Source: Boswellia sacra (lineage: Eukaryota; Streptophyta; Magnoliopsida; Sapindales; Burseraceae). From it: a DNA stretch of 64,000 bases. This document shows positions 1 through 10,097 of the stretch, piece after piece; the stretch's first letter is position 1; each line of letters opens with the position of its first letter. The notes below the pieces were generated by a model. The model was not told the origin of the DNA, did not search any database, and worked only from the letters and a program-made list of their open reading frames with translations. The stretch is taken from positions 62,001-126,000 of the forward strand of contig SNVD02000549.1 of the NCBI GenBank assembly GCA_013180625.2, read 5' to 3'. Position numbers and translations under genes: made by a program.

Positions 1-767
1 TCATATGTCATAGATCCTAGTTGCACCTTCTTCAGAGACATAAAATTTTGATGTTCCTAATCTCAATTGATTGTTGGGATCCATTGAAAACTTCAATCCT
101 AATAGGTAGGAAGCAATCGATTCAAGGTTTTCCTTCTTTCATGGTAAATCTGGGTGGTTATTTTTTTCTTTTATGTTAAGGTCTAGTGGTGGTGGTGGTC
201 GTTATGGCTGAGTGATGAGTTTCATTTCTTTTGTCTCCACTTTCTAGCAATTTTTGATGAGTTGTTATTTGTTCTTAGTGGAATTTGATTTGCATCTTTG
301 TAACAATTACGTTGCAATTCATGGTATTTTTTTCTTCGTAGAGAGAAATCAACGTACAAGGTTGAAAAAGCCTTAAATTGGTGGGTATTGTTAGTGGTTG
401 CAAAGGACTGCCAGTGGTGGTTGTGGAAAAAAGAAGGGGAAAGGGCTAGCTTCGTTTGTTTAGACTTAAAAAAAAAAGATAGATCTCTAATGCTGATTTT
501 TGCTTGTTAGGAATATATCTATTTTTTATATTGATTTTTTATTGATTGATTATGGACTTTTTTTATTGATTTTTGTTGTCTACATTTTTATTTTTATAAT
601 ATTATATGGTTTATTAATGATTATCGGCTTATTTATTTATTTTAGTTATGATATTTATTATCATATTATTTTTAATAAGACAAACAATGTTAAAGTAGTA
701 AATTCACAAAAGATTTTGATCCACGTAGCAGATTCTTAGTAGGGGTGTGATTGTCACTGAATGTAAA
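1..767. other. AT-rich flank left of E1, no gene seen
   Basis: No coding region, RNA gene or recognisable element is visible. The only long open frame (500-739) is a hydrophobic Phe/Ile/Tyr-rich string typical of random AT-rich DNA. The last five bases (763-767, GTAAA) are the left target-site duplication of the E1 retrotransposon, so bases up to 767 were originally contiguous with 25915 onward. Confidence 0.6.
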
Positions 768-2196
768 TGATAGGTGTCTATTTATATATCATTTTCATAT
801 CAATTCCGTCTATGTTTCTTTACTATATTCCTTGGTATTTTTATGTTTTTGTGTGGTTTTTGATGTTTGTAGGAGTTTTGGAGGAACTTGCACAAAATTG
901 GAGTAAAACCCTTCATTTTCACCTTTACTAATCAACCAATTTCTCGGAGTTGATTGTATCGATATACAATTAACCGGATAACATGCTATATACCATTGGA
1001 AAGCTCTCGAAGTCTATTTTTTGGAAAAATTTACGATTCATGAATTTATGTAGTGTACCGAAAGTTGTGATAAAAATTGTATGAGAAGTGTATATTTGTA
1101 ATTCCATATATCACTGTAGCATGTTATTAAATACGGGGCACTGTAGCAAGTTACTGTAGCAGAGTATTTAAACACATTTTAGGGTTTTATTTTCATAACT
1201 TGAAGAGGGGAAAACGTGGGAGGAGGCTGCATTTTGGATTTCTCTCATCCCTTGGAGTTCTTGAAGGAGAAAGAAGATTTTGAAAGAGGAGGAACTACAA
1301 TTCCAAGAAGATTCATCTACAAAGAAGATTTTCAAAGAATTTGCTAAGTTCTTTCTTTCCTTTTCAATTCTGGAATTTCTCTGTATTGTATTTGTTATTC
1401 TGATTGAATATGTGTAACTAAATCTGAATTGGTTGAGGGTGATTTCAAAGCCCTTGATATAGATTTTGTGAGTTGATTTTGCAAGAAATTGTTATCCAAT
1501 TCTCTAATTGAAGTTGCTTGTATTTTCCCATATCTAATGCTTATGATTGCTTACTGATTGTATTTGGAATGGCCAACTGAATATAATCTGTTGTTGTCTA
1601 TTGCTAGATTAGAAATCTTGATCCGTAATTGTCATGAATTTCCAATCATTAGTAGCAAAATTGTGATCAGAGATTGCAATTGGAAAATACAACCTAGGTT
1701 AAATAATCCGAACTTGTGTGATTATTGCTTAGATCAACCTATCTTTCTCATCGTAATGCTTCTATTGAATTAAACTTAGAGAGCTTGTTCTAGGTTGTTT
1801 AATGGATAGAGATTAAATAAAGAGCTTGTTTTATTTAACAACAAAGTAAGGAAAGATTGGGATAACAGAGCTTGTTGTTATCTACGGTTGATAACTTCAA
1901 TGCTGTAATTGGATTACAATTCTATGTTAATTCACAAATTCATATCTTGTGGCAGAGAATGAACTCTTAACCAAGTGTCTCCTCATTGATTTTTCACTCC
2001 ATTTAACTTTGCTTTGTGTTATTCTTCATTTGCTTTCGTATTAAGTTTAGTTAATCAATCAACAAAACTCCCCCTGTTTAGTTTATTATTGCTGAAAAAT
2101 AACAAATTCAATTAGAATCAATCCTTGTGGGAATGATATCTACTTATCACTTTATTATTTGTGCGACTAGTATACTTGCTAGTTTCGACAGCATCA
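768..2196 (+). repeat. E1 5' LTR
   Basis: About 1429 bp, beginning TGATAGGTGTC and ending GCATCA, with the same sequence repeated at 24480-25909. It carries the element's promoter region: three CTGTAGCA boxes close to a TATTTAAA box at about 1165, after which the transcript probably starts. A short frame at 1558-1773 is repeated in both LTRs but has no protein features and is best regarded as non-coding. Confidence 0.95.
1123..1172 (+). promoter_or_regulatory. E1 LTR core promoter candidate: CTGTAGCA triplet plus TATTTAAA
   Basis: Three CTGTAGCA motifs lie within about 40 bp (near 1123, 1142 and 1154), followed by TATTTAAA at about 1165-1172. The same arrangement is kept in the 3' LTR (about 24834-24885) and, in reverse complement, in both E2 LTRs. 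Conservation across four LTRs suggests a functional U3 element. The promoter role is inferred from position and the TATA-like box. Confidence 0.45.
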
Positions 2197-2202
2197 AGTT
2201 TT

Positions 2203-2220
2203 TGGCGTCGTTGCCGGGGA
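2203..2220 (+). other. E1 primer-binding site, tRNA-Asp type
   Basis: TGGCGTCGTTGCCGGGGA lies six bases after the 5' LTR end. It complements the 3' end of plant tRNA-Asp (the expected form is TGGCGCCGTTGCCGGGGA) with one mismatch. The E2 copy at 38238-38255 is a perfect match. This PBS is usual for Athila-clade elements. Confidence 0.85.
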
Positions 2221-2301
2221 TTGATTTTCTAATCAATTTGTTATTCTGTTTTACTACTGATTCTTGATTGTTATTTCCTGATTGTTTGTGTTTAGGCTTT
2301 T

Positions 2302-3686
2302 ATGTCCGAGGGAGAAGCGGATCAACGACTTAAGAGAATTAAGGAGTTTCTCCAATCCTCGAATTTAAGGCTAAATCGGTCAATTTCAACTCCACCTCCA
2401 GAATTTGACCTTGCACGACAGACTTCCCTCCCATCTTCTTGCAGTTCAATCAAATCTGAATCGGAAGCAATGGCGATGGAAAACGATCAGACTCTTAAGG
2501 AGTTAGCGGCTCCAATTATTGATCAACAACCGCTATGCATAAGCACCAATTTTGAGATAGATTTTGAACTTAAATCTGGACTGATTCATCTCTTGCCTAC
2601 ATTTCATGGTTTTGCAGGAGAGGATCCGAACAAACACCTCAAAGAATTTCATGTGGTATGCTCAAGTATGAAGCCAACCGGCATTTCTGAAGAGCAAATT
2701 AAATTGAGAGCCTTCCCATTCTCATTAGCAGATTCGGCAAAAGATTGGCTATACTATCTACCACCAGGTACCATTACCACTTGGAATGAGATGAGTAAAC
2801 TCTTTTTGGAGAAATACTTTCTAGCCTCGAAAGTTACAAATATTAGAAAAGATATTAGTGGCATTCGACAATACAATGGAGAATCACTTCATGAGTATTG
2901 GGAGAGATTTAAGAGGTTATGTGCTAGCTGTCCAAACCACCAAATTAGTGATGGACTCCTAATTCAATATTTCTATGAGGGTCTCCTACCCATGGAAAGG
3001 AGTATCATTGATGCTGCTAGTGGTGGAGCACTAGTTAATAAAACACCGAACGTGGCAAGACGTTTGATTAGTGACATGGCAGCGAACTCCCAACAATTTA
3101 GCAGTCAATTTGAGCCACAACTACCAAAAAGAGTAAATGAGATAAGTACTTCAAACATTGAACAACAACTTTGTGAACTTACCTCTCTTGTAAAAAAAAT
3201 GGCTGTAGGACATATGCAACAATCTTATGCATGTGGTGTATGTTCTGCCATGGACCATCCAACCGACATGTGTCCAACTTTGCAAGAAGGAGATACAGAA
3301 CAAGCCAATGCCATGGGTGGATTTCCAGGACAACCAAGGCAAAGGTATGACCCTTTCTCCAATACTTACAATGCTGGATGGAGAGATCACCCTAATTTAA
3401 GATATGCGAATCGTCAACCAATTGTCCCAAATGCCATACCAAATCGACCACCAGGTTTCAATCAACCAAGGGTGCAGCAACCATTTCAAGCACAACTACC
3501 ACCAACACCACAACCAGCTCCATAAAATTCAGGTATGCTCTCGAGGATATTGTTAAAGCACTTGCCACTAACACAATGCAATTTCAGCAGGAAACTAGGG
3601 CAAGCATCCAAAACCTGGAGAGTCAAATAGGACAATTGGCCACTAACATGAGCAAATTTGAGAGTCAAAGCTCAGGAAAATTACCA
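2302..3686 (+). pseudogene. gag: E1 gag (capsid/nucleocapsid), disrupted
   Basis: The gag structural protein packages element RNA in cytoplasmic virus-like particles. The open frame runs from the ATG at 2302 to a TAA ending at 3525 (407 codons). Residues about 105-215 form a Retrotrans_gag domain (KLRAFPFSL, AKDWLYYLPPG, WERFKRLCASCP). Residues 311-324 form a CCHC zinc knuckle (CGVCSAMDHPTDMC), followed by a Pro/Gln-rich tail. Compared with E2 the frame should continue: the TAA replaces a codon in the PAP/ENSGM stretch, a frameshift follows, and recognisable gag-like sequence (TNTMQFQQET, then GQLATNMSKF) continues to the CACTA insertion at 3687, resuming at 15489. The ATG was chosen as the first after the PBS in the gag frame. 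Confidence 0.85.
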
Positions 3687-3900
3687 CACTACAAGAAAAG
3701 TAGGAATAGATGATTGACACTTTATGATAGAACTCGTTATATCATCCAAAAATGACATAATGATGATAGAATTATACTCTATCAGAAACTTTATGATAGA
3801 CATGTGATATACTTTTTGTTTATCAATAATTGATGATAAAACAGTGATAGAAATTAGCTCTATCAAGAATTTCATGATAGAAATTTTTTATTGACCATGT
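3687..3900 (+). repeat. CACTA left TIR and subterminal repeat region
   Basis: The TIR occupies 3687-3714. Downstream, to about 3890, the motif TGATAGAA or its complement recurs about eight times in both orientations (for example near 3723, 3769, 3801 and 3846). Arrays like this are the binding sites of TNPA-type proteins in En/Spm. Binding here is inferred. Confidence 0.75.
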
Positions 3901-4101
3901 CTGACCGAAATATAAATTAATATTTTATTAATTCTGAGCCAAAAAAAATTTTGTTAATAAAATATACAGGATAAAATGCACCGTTTTATCCTTAATACAA
4001 GACAAACGAAAATTTTGCCTTTTCCCTCTTTGACTTTCGGCTTCCCTCTTCTATTTGCCCTAGAAATTATTTTTACTCTTCATTCTTTCACAGTTTCTGA
4101 G

Positions 4102-4360
4102 TCGCTCCCAACATATCAACGGCAATACATCCTCCTCTCTCACCGATTGAATCAATTGCTCTCCCTTTCTTTCACTCTGTCAGCAGCACCCTCTCTTTAG
4201 CTCACTGTCTTTAAGCCGCTCCCACCATCAACGGAAAGACATCCCCCTCTCTAACCGATTGAATCAGATGCTCTCTCCCTCTCTTTCACTCTATCAATAG
4301 CTCTCTCTCTTCCTTCTTTCACTTTCTCTAAGCCGCTCCCACCATTAACAGAACCTTCTT
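4102..4360 (+). repeat. Pyrimidine-rich direct repeat, period about 115 bp, in the CACTA leader
   Basis: A CT-rich unit recurs about 2.2 times. CCGATTGAATCA is at 4143 and 4255, and CGCTCCCA(A/C)CAT is at about 4104, 4218 and 4333. It lies between the subterminal repeats and the transposase gene, where a promoter or 5' UTR would be expected. The short open frames here (3976-4200, and 4251-4532 on the other strand) look like by-products of base composition. Confidence 0.6.
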
Positions 4361-5316
4361 CCTTGCTTCTCCCCTCACTCATCCCTCTGTCGCTCCTGCG
4401 AAGACTCAACTGACCCATTTGCTTGTTGGAGCTGCTCGACTGAAAGAAAGGAAAGTTTGATTTCTTGCCTAATGACGTCACGTTGGCATTGATATCACAT
4501 GCATCAGGTTTGTCCTTAACTGATATCAACAAGAAGTTTAATTTTTTTTTTCTTTTCTTGTTTGGGGTTTTGTTAAGAAGTCTGTTTTCACTGGTGGATG
4601 TGGTGATAACAGATATTAGGTGGTTTTGGCATCAATTTGCTGTCAAGGCGTTGCGCTGGCATAATTGGTGGAGGCACCGAAAGCAATTGGGCTAGTCAGC
4701 CAATGTGCTTTGGTTAATTTGCCCTGAACGGAGACAGAGGATTCTGTTCTATATTTTGGTACGTGTTTTGTTTCATTGTTCTATTTGTTTACTCTCCGGC
4801 CTCTTGTTTGTGGATGTTGTGAGAGAGATTAGAGTAACATTGTGCGTGGGTGATTCGCTCACCGAGGATATTGCTTAGTGATGAACAAATAGAAAAGAGA
4901 AGAGATTTTGTTAATTTCACATTGCAAAAGTTAAAAGAGGGGTTTTCGTTTTTTTTTTTCTAATGATGATGTTGGTGACACTTGTGATTAATAATCCACG
5001 TTTTAATACTAGACAAATAAATAATTATCACTGGATTAAGCCTTTTAACTAACTTCAATTGATACATGGCTTTCAAATGTTTGCTATTTCAATTTTCCAA
5101 GTTACAACAACTGACATCGAGGAGACAAACGAACATCCAAGAAATGTAGGTGGACATTGGCTAATATTTTAATAATATTATTTTTAATGTTAAATAATAG
5201 AATAATAATGTAATGGATGACATTATAACGCAAAGATCTTACTTTTTGTTGAAGAAATTTTTGAGTGAGAAAGTTGTTAGAAATTAAAGCCAATGGCTAA
5301 AGACTTATGGACAAAA

Positions 5317-5347
5317 AGTACTTCCCTCGGTGGCTGAGGGAAGTACT
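5317..5347. repeat. Perfect inverted repeat, 12-bp stem and 7-nt loop
   Basis: AGTACTTCCCTC (5317-5328), loop GGTGGCT, then GAGGGAAGTACT (5336-5347). It lies inside the CACTA upstream region and no T-run follows. Function unknown. Confidence 0.7.
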
Positions 5348-5529
5348 GTGAAAAGAGAGGATAGAGTTAAAATCAATGTGGATGTGCTTAGATTAGTTTT
5401 TAATTCAATGGTTAGAATGAAAAGGACCCTTTTAATATAATTGATTTCATTTTGTAATTTTAAATCTAATGGTCATAATCACTTAAGTTGAAAATTGCAA
5501 CAATGTATGTAGTGGCATTCGCAGGAATG

Positions 5530-5564
<35 letters not shown>

Positions 5565-5565
5565 T
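5530..5565. repeat. (TA)n(CA)n microsatellite
   Basis: A run of TA dinucleotides passes directly into about twelve CA dinucleotides. Simple sequence repeat, likely polymorphic. Confidence 0.9.
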
Positions 5566-6442
5566 AACATGAAATAGTCAATCCCAAGGGAATCTTGTGT
5601 TATTTTGCTAATCGCTTCTGTTTAGAAGCCTTATTGCACAACTAGTTTCAACAATGAAAAACAGTAGAATTAGCTCCAGAAGATAATCATTAAATTGCAC
5701 AAACCAGAAAGTTCCACTAAACATTCCTCGATTGATTGAGTAGTTGTAGATAATGGGATGAAAATAGATTGTGTTTGAATAATTTCCAAGTGATTCAACA
5801 TTATTAGCTCAACAGGATTAGTAAATGGGAGATAGATTGTAATATGCAATGTTATATTTTGTTTTTTTTGTTTAACACCAAGAGGATTATTAAATGAATT
5901 GATGACTTCCTAACAGGCGAAAACTAAGAATCTTTTTGATAGTTTGACAATAGGTTTCTAAGAAAATTATCTTACCTATATATACCTTAAAAATTATCGG
6001 GTTAATAATGTTGTTTTGTGTTTTTATATTTTGAGTTTTTCTTTTCAAAATTTAGTAAGAAAACGTTGTTGGTTTTAATTTTTTAAAATTATGAAAATGA
6101 TATCTAGTTGGTTTGATATTAATTTGAAATGTATATTTCAGAAAATACCCATGAATTGATTGTGATATGCATGACCTAATTATTATGGGCTTGATTGTAG
6201 TAAATTTTTTATACCTTTTGGTGTATTTTATTACTGCCCAATAATTTTTAATATGCAAGTATTGGCTACTATGTAGTGCTGACATGTTTTGTTCTTTTCT
6301 TTTTTGTTATGCATGTATCTAAGTTGATGTTAATTTGTTAATTGTTTTTGTTCTAACAAAAGAATAAATGAAAAAATAAAGTGATTCTTTTTTAATTTTT
6401 CCTCAACTATATGTGTCAGGATCAGAACTTATTGAAACTACA

Positions 6443-9400
6443 ATGGATAAGTCTTGGATTCAGTGTAGTAGAATTTCACCTGAGTATGATAAAGGGGTAC
6501 AAGATTTTGTGAAGTTTGCTATTGAAAATGTTGAAGATGCTAATGTCATTAGATGCCCATGTTATGAATGTAGGAATTTAGCCTTTCTCCCACCTAAGAG
6601 AGTAACCGAACATCTTTTTTGGCACGGTTTTGATGTGTCTTATAAAGTTTGGAAATGGCATGGAGAAAATGTCCATAACACACCATCTTGTAATGAAGAT
6701 ATCCCATTTGAGTCGATGGACTACAATGATGGTAACACAGTAGATATGGTTTTTGATGCTTACAAGGATTATGATAAAGATCCTAGGGCATTTAAAGAGC
6801 TATTAGAACAGGCTGAAAAACCTTTGTACCCAGGATGTACAAAATTCACTAAGTTAGGCACTTTGGTGAAATTGTTTAATATAAAAGGTAAATTTGAGTG
6901 GTCTGATAATAGTTTTACTGAACTATTAAGTTTTCTAACAGAGTTGTTGCCTGAAAATAATGAAATTCCAGTGTCTATGTATGAGGCAAAAAAGACAATG
7001 TCCGCTTTGGGCTTAGAATATGTGAAAATACATGCTTGCCCAAATGATTGCATACTTTATAGAAAAGAGTATGAAGGGCTTTCTGAATGTGTTACTTTTG
7101 GCTTATCTAGGTGGAAGAAAAAAGATGGTAGAGTAGACCAATATAGGGTAGGTATTCCTGCAAAAGTTTTATGGTACTTTCCTCCTATTCCTAGATTTAG
7201 GCGTATGTTTCAGTCATAGCAAACTGTGAAGGACTTGACCTGGCATGCAAATGAAAGGGTAATTGATGGTAAGCTTCGACATCTGGCTTACTCACCATCA
7301 TGGAAGCTAATTGATGAGAAATGGCCTGCCTTTGCATCGGATGATAGAAATTTTAGACTTGCCCTATCGGCTGATGGAATTAATCCACACAGCTCTCTTA
7401 GTAGCACATATAGTTGTTGGCCGGTTGTTCTTATAACATACAATCTTCCACCATGGTTGTGTATGAAACGAAAATTTATGATGCTGTCCCTATTGATTTC
7501 TAGTCCTCAACAACCAGGAAATGACATTGATGTGTACTTAGCTCCTTTGATAGAAGATTTACAAACTTTATGGGATGTTGGGGTAGATACTTATGATGCC
7601 AATAAAAAGGAAATCTTTAATTTAAGGGCTGTGTTACTATGGACTATAAGTGACTTTCCAGCATATGGGAATTTAGCGGGTTGCACTGTTAAAGGGTACA
7701 ATGCCTGTCCATATTGTGGTGTAGACACACCCAAATGTAGACTGAAACATAGTAGAAAAAATGTATATATCGGCCATCGTCGTTGGCTTCCTTATAAGCA
7801 TGAATTTCGATACCAAACAAAAGCCTTTGACAACACAATAGAGCATAAACTAGCTCCAAAACCTTTGAATGGTGAGGAGATTTTGTTGCTGGTTGAGTCT
7901 ATCAAAAATAAATGGGGAAAAAGTAACATAAAAAAACGTAAAAGTTCTGACAATGATGATTGTGTGTGGTGGAAGAAAAAATCCATATTCTATAATTTAG
8001 AATATTGGAAGTACTTGCTAGTGCGTCATCAATTAGATGTTATGCACATTGAAAAAAATGTATGTGAGAGCATCTATGGAACATTACTGAACGTTTCTGG
8101 AAAGACCAAAGATGGTCTCAAGTCAAGGAAGGATCTTGTGGCTATGAAAATTAGAGACAAATTAGCATCAATAGTACAAGGAAATCGTACCTTTCTTCCT
8201 CCAGCTTCTTACACATTGACTAGTGATGAAAAGGCTAGGTTTTGTGGAGCTTTGAAAAGTATCAAGGTTCCTGATGGGTATTCTTCAAACATTAAGAATC
8301 TTGTGTCAATGAAAGACTTTAAACTTCAAGGCCTAAAGTCCCATGATTGTCATGTTCTTATGCAACAACTTCTACCTATTGCACTTAGGGTTGTCTTGCC
8401 AAAACATGTTAAAGATGTTATCATTAGGTTATGTTTCTTCTTTAATTCCTTGTGTAAGACTGTGATTGATGTGTCGACATTGGATAAACTGGAGATGGAC
8501 CTCGTGGTGACTTTGTGCTTGTTGGAGAAATGTTTCCCGCCATCTTTTTTTGACATTATGGTTCATCTTACTGTGCACTTAGTCAGCGAAGTAAGACTAT
8601 GTGGTCCTGTCTATCTTCGTTGGATGTATCCTTTTGAGAGATACATGAAAACACTAAAAGGTTATGTTCGAAACCGTAACCGTCCTGAGGGTTGTATAGC
8701 AGAGAGTTATATTGGGGAGGAAGCATTAGAATTTTGTGCAGAATACATGTCAAACATGGGTACTATTGGGCTGCCACCTGGTCATGTGCAAAACTTGTCA
8801 ATTGACAAGCCATTGTCTGGTGGAAAACTGGTGCAAGTTAATCCAACTTCACTAGTTCAAGCACATTTATACGTGTTGCATAACACACAAGAAGTTGAAC
8901 CATACATTAGGTCATCTATTCAGTTTCTTGTAACCAAATGTGAATATTGTTTTGATTACTATAAGTGCCTTTTCTAATCTCACAAATTGAATTTTCTAAT
9001 CCTTTAGTGAGCACTTGGAATGGCTTAGATCTTGTCATCCACGTCAAAATGATAAATGGTTACAAGAGGAACACAACCGTACCTTTGCTGATTGGTTAAC
9101 TGATAAGGTTCATCGTCATATAGACATTAAAAGTTACTATTTATTTCACATGCTTGTTGTTGCTTATTAAACAAAGAACAATGCTTACTTGCACGTCTTA
9201 CTTTTTAGGTGTACTCTTTGGTAGAAAATGATGTTGCTGTCTCAGACACTTTGCGTTGGATATCACAAGGGCCTCTTCCTTTTGTAGTTAAACAACCAGG
9301 ATATGACATTAATGGTTTCCACTTTGTAACATAAGATAGAGAGTCAAACCGAGTTACTCAAAATAGTGGAGTCACTGTAGTTGCAAAAGCCATGCAGGTT

Positions 9401-9853
9401 TCTAGTTCTAAAGATAAAAACCCAATAACATGTGACATGACATTTTATGGGGTTATACATGAGATATGGGTTCTTGAGTACCATTTGTTAAAAATTCCAC
9501 TGTTGAAGTGTGATTGGGTTCAAAATAGGACTGGTGTGAAGAAGGATGAACTTGGATTCATCTTAGTGGACTTAAACTGGTTAGGGTATAAATCTGATCC
9601 ATTTATATTGGCTTCACAAGCCAAACAAGTGTTTTATGTATCTGATCAGATTAATAAAAAGTGGTCAATTGTATGTCATATGCCTAGTAGAGGTGATCCT
9701 AAACAAAGAATTGGGGATAATATGTATAATGATGCAATAGAACACCCTCCATTCACCACTGAATTACCAACTAATGATTGTCTGCATTCAACTGATGGCG
9801 ATCAAGCAATCTATGCACGAAATACCAAAGAAGGAATTTGGATTCAAGACTGA
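6443..9853 (+). pseudogene. CACTA TNP2-type transposase (TnpD-like), broken by stops
   Basis: The catalytic transposase that cuts the element ends. The chosen start is the ATG at 6443, since MDKSWIQ matches the usual TNP2 beginning. Domains in order: Transpos_assoc (CPCYEC, residues about 35-40), Transposase_21 (7226-8200, with LALSADGINPH and CPYCG), DUF4218 (about 8400-8760, with PFERYMKTLKGYVRNRNRPEG), and DUF4216 after two introns. Likely exons are 6443-8910, 9008-9107 and 9209-9853, with GT/AG borders that keep the frame. Two in-frame stops break it: TAG at 7217-7219 inside the Transposase_21 lead-in and TAA at about 9332 before DUF4216. Both look like single-base nonsense changes, so this copy should give no full transposase unless read through. 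Confidence 0.88.
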
Positions 9854-10097
9854 TATGGCATTTTGTTGGAGTTGGCAGTGAGTAATTATTAGAATTATTA
9901 ACTGATTTATTGTTTAATTGCAATCAATCTTTGGAAATTATGATTGTTGATTGTTTTAAACTATAACATGTTTGTGAGTTTAGCCTATAGTTTGTAGTCT
10001 ATCGATTCTTTCTCTTTAATTTATTTTGTAGGTTTCTCATTTATTTTCTTATGTTGATTATAATTATTTTTTACTTATGTTTTTCAGGTGTACTTAA
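9854..10097 (+). other. CACTA spacer between transposase and second gene
   Basis: 244 bp of AT-rich DNA with no coding signal. It probably holds the terminator of the TNP2 gene and the promoter or leader of the next gene. Confidence 0.4.

Larger units (their letters stand above)
4361..6442 (+). other. CACTA upstream region without a recognisable gene
   Basis: No convincing coding frame. It contains a perfect 12-bp hairpin (5317-5347), a TA/CA microsatellite (5530-5565) and AT-rich DNA up to the transposase start. It probably serves as leader, promoter and intron space for the TNP2-type gene. No splice-supported upstream exon could be identified. Confidence 0.4.

Noticed and set aside
500..739. 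Small membrane protein
   Set aside because: Phe/Ile/Tyr-rich frame in AT-rich DNA with no promoter, no family features and no second copy.
1558..1773. 71-residue protein, repeated at 25260
   Set aside because: Lies in the LTRs and is explained by LTR duplication; the E2 LTRs do not keep the frame.
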